From Lachnospiraceae bacterium (GTDB taxonomy: Bacteria; Bacillota; Clostridia; Lachnospirales; Lachnospiraceae): DNA of 27,040 bases. The stretch spans positions 1 through 27,040 of the forward strand of contig CAAGKF010000128.1 in NCBI GenBank assembly GCA_900770345.1, given 5' to 3'. Positions 23,850 to 27,040 of this stretch are shown piece after piece. Within the stretch, counting starts at the first letter, position 1, and each line of letters begins with the position of its first letter. The notes under the pieces were generated by a model. The model searched no databases. It was given only the letters and a program-made list of their open reading frames with translations, and had not been told where the DNA came from. Made by a program: the position numbers and the translations under genes.

Positions 23850-24743
23850 TTAAGGATTAAGCTCCTCCCAGCGTGAAATTTCTCCACTGTAGATTCCGCG
23901 CAGCTGCTCCGAAGTAATATCCTCCAGCGGATTCTGCCCATTTACAATCACGGCAATACCGTCCCTTGCCGCCAGCTCATAGTTCAGGATCTCTTTCTCA
24001 TAGCTTTTCAGTTCTCTGGAACACATTCCAAAATCACAGCTTCCCTCCATGGCTTCCTTCAGTCCCGCGGAAGAATCCGATTCCGTAATCTGAATATGTG
24101 CATTGGGATTTTCCTTCTCGTAGGCCTCGGCCAGCTCGCGCATCAGCGGCGCCATAGAGGTAGAACCGCATATTTCAAGGGTTCCGGAAGGCCGTTCCGA
24201 AAGAAAAACCTCCGTCTTTGACACCGGCACGAAAAGCTGTCCCACAATATCCTGCCCTTTTCCGGTTATGTATCTGAGAAAATCCTGCTGCAGCCCGTCA
24301 GCCTTTCCTACATACACCAGATAAAAAGGCCGTGAAAGTCTGTATTTTCCCTCTGCTACCGATTCAATATCTGCTTTCCGGCCTTCCACGGAAAGAATCT
24401 TTACGGAGCCTTCTCCTTCCTTCAAAGCTCCCATGGACACATATCCCAAAGCCGCCGGATCTGCCGCCGCTGCAGCCTTTATTTCGTCGGTTCCTTCCAT
24501 AATTTCAGCATCCTCACGGGTATCATCCGCCTTTGTACTGTCTCTGCTTTCCAGCCCCACAAGTCCGGCAAACGCATCCCGGGTCCCTGATCCCTCCTCA
24601 CGGGCCAGCACCCGGATAGTTCCCAGCTCCTTCAGACCTTCCGCATATTTTCCCGCTCCGTTATCTCCGGCCTGCTGACAAGCCGCCAGCATAAGGAGCA
24701 GGACCGCCGGCAACACAACCGCTCCTGTCCGTTTCCATTTCAT
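23850..24743 (-). CDS. PstS-like phosphate-binding lipoprotein, apparently circularly permuted
   Basis: A 297-residue lipoprotein: signal peptide and lipobox LAAC (lipidated Cys22). The rest carries phosphate-binding protein motifs in swapped order. Residues 41-175 (TIRVLAREEGSGTRDAF, LGYVSMGAL, YRLSRPFYLVY, GQDIVGQLFVPV) are what is normally the C-terminal half of PstS. Residues 186-297 (SGTLEICGSTSMAPL, ESDSSAGLKEAMEGS, DFGMCSREL, DGIAVIVN, LRGIYSGEISRWEEL) are normally the N-terminal half. All phosphate-contact motifs (GSTS, SSAG, GSGTRD) are present, so binding may be kept. It would be anchored outside the membrane. No pstCAB genes follow; the next gene is a Na/Pi cotransporter. A PHO-box-like repeat lies upstream. 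The start is ATG with AGGAG 13 bases away, longer than usual. Confidence 0.88.
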   Translation of the reverse strand: MKWKRTGAVVLPAVLLLMLAACQQAGDNGAGKYAEGLKELGTIRVLAREEGSGTRDAFAGLVGLESRDSTKADDTREDAEIMEGTDEIKAAAAADPAALGYVSMGALKEGEGSVKILSVEGRKADIESVAEGKYRLSRPFYLVYVGKADGLQQDFLRYITGKGQDIVGQLFVPVSKTEVFLSERPSGTLEICGSTSMAPLMRELAEAYEKENPNAHIQITESDSSAGLKEAMEGSCDFGMCSRELKSYEKEILNYELAARDGIAVIVNGQNPLEDITSEQLRGIYSGEISRWEELNP

Positions 24744-24847
24744 ACTTGTGCATCCACTCCTCTTACTCTCATCCCATCACAACTGTTTGTTTTATGATTT
24801 CTCAAATTTATCTTATCAGCTTCCATTCCTCCTTGCCTTTTCGGTAG

Positions 24848-24875
24848 AGTCAAATTTATGTAAAATCTTTGTAAA
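24848..24875 (-). promoter_or_regulatory. PHO box-like triple repeat (PhoP binding site candidate)
   Basis: Minus strand: TTTACA (24870-24875), 5 bp, TTTACA (24859-24864), 5 bp, TTGACT (24848-24853). The 11-bp period of TTNACA-type hexamers is that of B. subtilis PhoP sites. It lies about 105 bases before the PstS-like gene. No clear -10 was found. Confidence 0.6.
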
Positions 24876-24886
24876 ACAGCAGAACA

Positions 24887-24932
24887 AAAAAAGGCGGTAA
24901 ACCGCCTGCATACGCGATTTACCGCCTTTTTC
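24887..24932 (-). terminator. Terminator of the dehydrogenase operon
   Basis: A 12-bp perfect stem (AAAGGCGGTAAA at 24890-24901, TTTACCGCCTTT at 24918-24929) is followed by a seven-T run on the minus strand. The plus strand also has a T-run, but no plus-strand gene ends here. It begins beside the stop codon. Confidence 0.92.
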
Positions 24933-25895
24933 CTATTTATTCACCACATTTACCGGAGCGCCATCCACATACGCTTTCAGGTTATCCACCGCAATATCCA
25001 TCAGCCTCTGCCTGGATTCCTTCGGCGCCCAGGAAATATGAGGAGTAATGATGCAGTTCTGGGCCTGCAGCAGCGGATTATCCATTTTGATCGGCTCTGT
25101 GGATACCACATCCACAGCCGCTCCGGCCACCTTTCCGCTGTTGAGAGCATCTCTCAGATCCTCCTCAACGATCAGCGGACCTCTGGAATTATTGATGATC
25201 ATGACGCCGTCCTTCATCTTCGCGATATTTTCTTTATTGATAATGCCCTGCGTGGACGGGAACAGCGGACAGTGGAGAGAGATCACATCGGATGTCTGCA
25301 GAAGCTCATCGAGAGACGCATACCTGCAGTTTTCATTTTCCAGACCTTCGTTCCTGAAGGTATCGTATGCCAGAACCTTCATTCCGAGAGCCTGTGCGAT
25401 CCTGGCCGTACCCTGACCAATACGGCCGAATCCGATGATACCCATTGTTTTTCCGGCCAGCTCGATCAGCGGATAATTCCAGAAACACCAGTCCTGATTA
25501 TTTGTCCAGTCTCCCTGCTTCACACATCGGGAATGCTCGCCGATATGATGGCACAGCTCCAGTAAAAGAGCAATCGCAAACTGGGAAACTGCATCTGTCC
25601 CATAAGTCGGAATATTGGTAACAATGACACCGGCCTCCTTTGCCGCGGAAACATCCACTACATTATAGCCTGTCGCCAGAACCCCGATATATTTCAGATT
25701 AGGGCAGGCAAGAATCGTTTCTTTTGTGATCGGTGTCTTATTGGTATAAACCGCCTCCGCGTCTCCAATGCGCTCTGTGATCATGCTGTGATCCGTAGTA
25801 CGGTCATAAACAGTCAGCTCTCCCAGAGCTTCCAAACCGCTCCAGCTCAAATCTCCCGGATTCTCCGTATATCCGTCCAATACAACGATTTTCAT
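24933..25895 (-). CDS. D-2-hydroxyacid dehydrogenase (glycerate dehydrogenase-like)
   Basis: A 320-residue NAD(P)-dependent oxidoreductase that interconverts 2-keto acids and D-2-hydroxy acids. The cofactor domain has GIIGFGRIGQGTARIA (about 153-168). The catalytic residues are the Arg in INNSRGPLI (near residue 236), the Glu in STEP (near 265) and the His in TPHISWAP (near 287). The N-terminal YIGVLATGYNVVD and PTYGTDAVSQ are typical of the glycerate/hydroxypyruvate reductase branch. AGGAGG lies 8 bases before the ATG. It follows a sugar isomerase/epimerase-like gene by 12 bases, so the two may act on the same short carbon chain, for example hydroxypyruvate. The substrate is not proven. Confidence 0.9.
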   Translation of the reverse strand: MKIVVLDGYTENPGDLSWSGLEALGELTVYDRTTDHSMITERIGDAEAVYTNKTPITKETILACPNLKYIGVLATGYNVVDVSAAKEAGVIVTNIPTYGTDAVSQFAIALLLELCHHIGEHSRCVKQGDWTNNQDWCFWNYPLIELAGKTMGIIGFGRIGQGTARIAQALGMKVLAYDTFRNEGLENENCRYASLDELLQTSDVISLHCPLFPSTQGIINKENIAKMKDGVMIINNSRGPLIVEEDLRDALNSGKVAGAAVDVVSTEPIKMDNPLLQAQNCIITPHISWAPKESRQRLMDIAVDNLKAYVDGAPVNVVNK

Positions 25896-25907
25896 GATCT
25901 TCTCCTC

Positions 25908-26804
25908 CTAATCTTCAACCAGTGCCCATGCCCGATTCAGCACTCTCTTGGTATTTGCCAGAACGATCTCCTCATCCTCATCACCCACCAGGGTTACTTC
26001 CATAGATAATACCAGCGGATCCTTCGCCCGGAAGAATCCCTCCTCTTTCAGCACCGTCAGATAATCAACCAGCTGCTCTGTATCATTTGCGCTGTTGGGA
26101 TATCCCATACGCGGATGCTTATCGCCATAGGCGGTGCAGCCCTCTTTTACAACGGCATTGCCGAAATGGAGATGTGTGATATAGGGTCTTAAGGTCTGGA
26201 TCACAAATCTGGAGGTCTCATAGGTAGTGGGGAAATGAGACAGATCCACCAGAAGACCAAAATTGTTGTTGGTAGTCCTCATATCAGCGGCAAATTTTGC
26301 TGCGTAAGGCGCCGGGCCGATGAGGGCTGCCTTGTCCATATCGAAATCAAAGACCTCCAACTCCACCATCATATTCTTTTTTGCCGCATAATTACAGAGA
26401 TTCCTGGTGGTTTTTAAAAGCTGCGCATATGCCTGATCCTTCGTGGCCTCTTCCCATTTTCCAGCCAGAAAGGCAATGCCCTTTGCACCCAGATACTCTG
26501 CCTCATCAATTGCCTCGATCAGAGTAGCTTCCGCAGCCTTTCTGCCTTCCTCATCAATATCGTTGGGATTCAGCCTTGGCCCCAGTAGTCTCGGCTGCGC
26601 GCCGTAGCAGACCTTCAGATGAGACTGCTCCAGCAGCTTCTTAACCGCTTCTCTCTCCTCATCATCCTTACATTTTGTGAGCTCGATCGCGTCAAAATAT
26701 TCATCTGCCGCAATTCTTTTAATAGATTCCAGCACTCCCATTTTCGGGAAAGACATCCATCGGATCGTTCCTACCTGAAAATACTTATGAATGGATTCTC
26801 TCAT
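25908..26804 (-). CDS. Sugar phosphate isomerase/epimerase-like TIM-barrel protein
   Basis: A 298-residue protein of the xylose-isomerase-like TIM barrel superfamily (AP endonuclease 2 fold). Recognisable barrel strands are FDAIELTKC, LGAKGIAFLAG, MMVELEVFDFD with the metal-ligand Glu, FGLLVDLSHFP with Asp and His, ITHLHFGNAV with His, and LVLSMEVTLVG with the last Glu. These fit a divalent metal site. I chose the ATG at 26804 with AGAGG 9 bases upstream; the frame's earlier ATG at 26879 lies in the promoter area. It heads a two-gene operon with the D-2-hydroxyacid dehydrogenase. The reaction is unknown; hydroxypyruvate or ketose isomerisation would fit the neighbour. Confidence 0.85.
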   Translation of the reverse strand: MRESIHKYFQVGTIRWMSFPKMGVLESIKRIAADEYFDAIELTKCKDDEEREAVKKLLEQSHLKVCYGAQPRLLGPRLNPNDIDEEGRKAAEATLIEAIDEAEYLGAKGIAFLAGKWEEATKDQAYAQLLKTTRNLCNYAAKKNMMVELEVFDFDMDKAALIGPAPYAAKFAADMRTTNNNFGLLVDLSHFPTTYETSRFVIQTLRPYITHLHFGNAVVKEGCTAYGDKHPRMGYPNSANDTEQLVDYLTVLKEEGFFRAKDPLVLSMEVTLVGDEDEEIVLANTKRVLNRAWALVED

Positions 26805-26845
26805 TTTATTTTTCCTCTCTTTCAGTACGGGATAACGCAATATAT

Positions 26846-26859
26846 ACAATGAAAATTGT
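26846..26859. promoter_or_regulatory. Inverted repeat near the start of the isomerase operon
   Basis: ACAAT-GAAA-ATTGT lies over a candidate minus-strand -10 box (TACAAT at 26855-26860) that has only a poor -35. It could be an operator. It is short, so weakly supported. Confidence 0.3.
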
Positions 26860-26930
26860 AACATTATTTTTCTTTCCATGCACTACTCTATTTCGAATTC
26901 ACAGTAAAAATATTTCTTCCATTGAACCAA

Positions 26931-26949
26931 ATCACGCATGCTGCGTGAT
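26931..26949. repeat. Perfect palindrome in the intergenic region
   Basis: ATCACGCA-TGC-TGCGTGAT, 8-bp arms with a 3-base centre and no T-run. It may be an operator between divergent genes. Confidence 0.5.
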
Positions 26950-26977
26950 AGCCTTTCTATAGTTTCTATAGTTTTTC

Positions 26978-27010
26978 AACTCTGTCATTGTGTTGGCAGA
27001 GTTTTTATTT
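26978..27010 (+). terminator. Terminator-like hairpin on the plus strand
   Basis: AACTCTGTC (26978-26986) pairs with GGCAGAGTT (26995-27003, one G-U pair) and is followed by TTTTTATTTT. No plus-strand gene ends before it, so it may be a leader attenuator for a gene that begins just beyond the window, whose ribosome binding site AGGAAAGG is visible at 27028-27035. Confidence 0.45.
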
Positions 27011-27040
27011 TACAATTAACTCATCTTAGGAAAGGAAAAG

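Overview
The window looks like the chromosome of an anaerobic, spore-forming Clostridia, most likely a Lachnospiraceae (Blautia-like) gut commensal. The signs are a mid-range GC content, AGGAGG-type ribosome binding sites, a large Gram-positive type SRP RNA, a sporulation gene (spmB), an anaerobic radical-SAM activase, and the dnaX-ybaB-recR block. No IS element, phage gene, CRISPR array or tRNA was found. Most genes and the RNA genes run on the minus strand, co-oriented with an rRNA operon that leaves the window at base 1.

Layout. Bases 1-603 are the upstream region of an rRNA operon on the minus strand: three tandem TTGACA-17-bp promoters and a boxA-like leader, with the 16S gene expected just outside the window. 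Bases 604-8252 form one minus-strand transcription unit, in order of transcription: pfkA, dnaX, ybaB, recR, a TPR protein with what looks like a degenerate AAA+ domain, a HAD phosphatase, and a CvpA-like membrane protein. Bases 8364-8779 hold the SRP RNA with its own promoter and terminator. Next come tadA (minus) and, divergent from it, an NrdG-like activase (plus), which converges on a Pro/Glu-rich repeat protein. nagB (plus) follows. It faces a decaying carbohydrate locus: a discoidin-like protein and a DUF2264 pseudogene.

A MarR regulator with a GerM-like lipoprotein (minus) comes next. After it is the pair murL-murD: a UDP-MurNAc-L-Ala-L-Glu epimerase homologue beside a MurD-type ligase, suggesting the alternative route that loads L-Glu and then epimerises it. 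An orphan spmB and a second HAD phosphatase follow. Bases 19940-24875 are a phosphate module: a PHO-box-like triple repeat, a PstS-like lipoprotein whose two halves are in swapped order (apparent circular permutation), a Na/Pi cotransporter with a PhoU-like tail, and polyphosphate kinase. The right end has a two-gene operon (TIM-barrel sugar isomerase/epimerase and a D-2-hydroxyacid dehydrogenase), then an intergenic region with a palindrome and a terminator-like hairpin ahead of a plus-strand gene that probably starts just past the window.

Function calls rest on motif recognition by eye. No database search was run.
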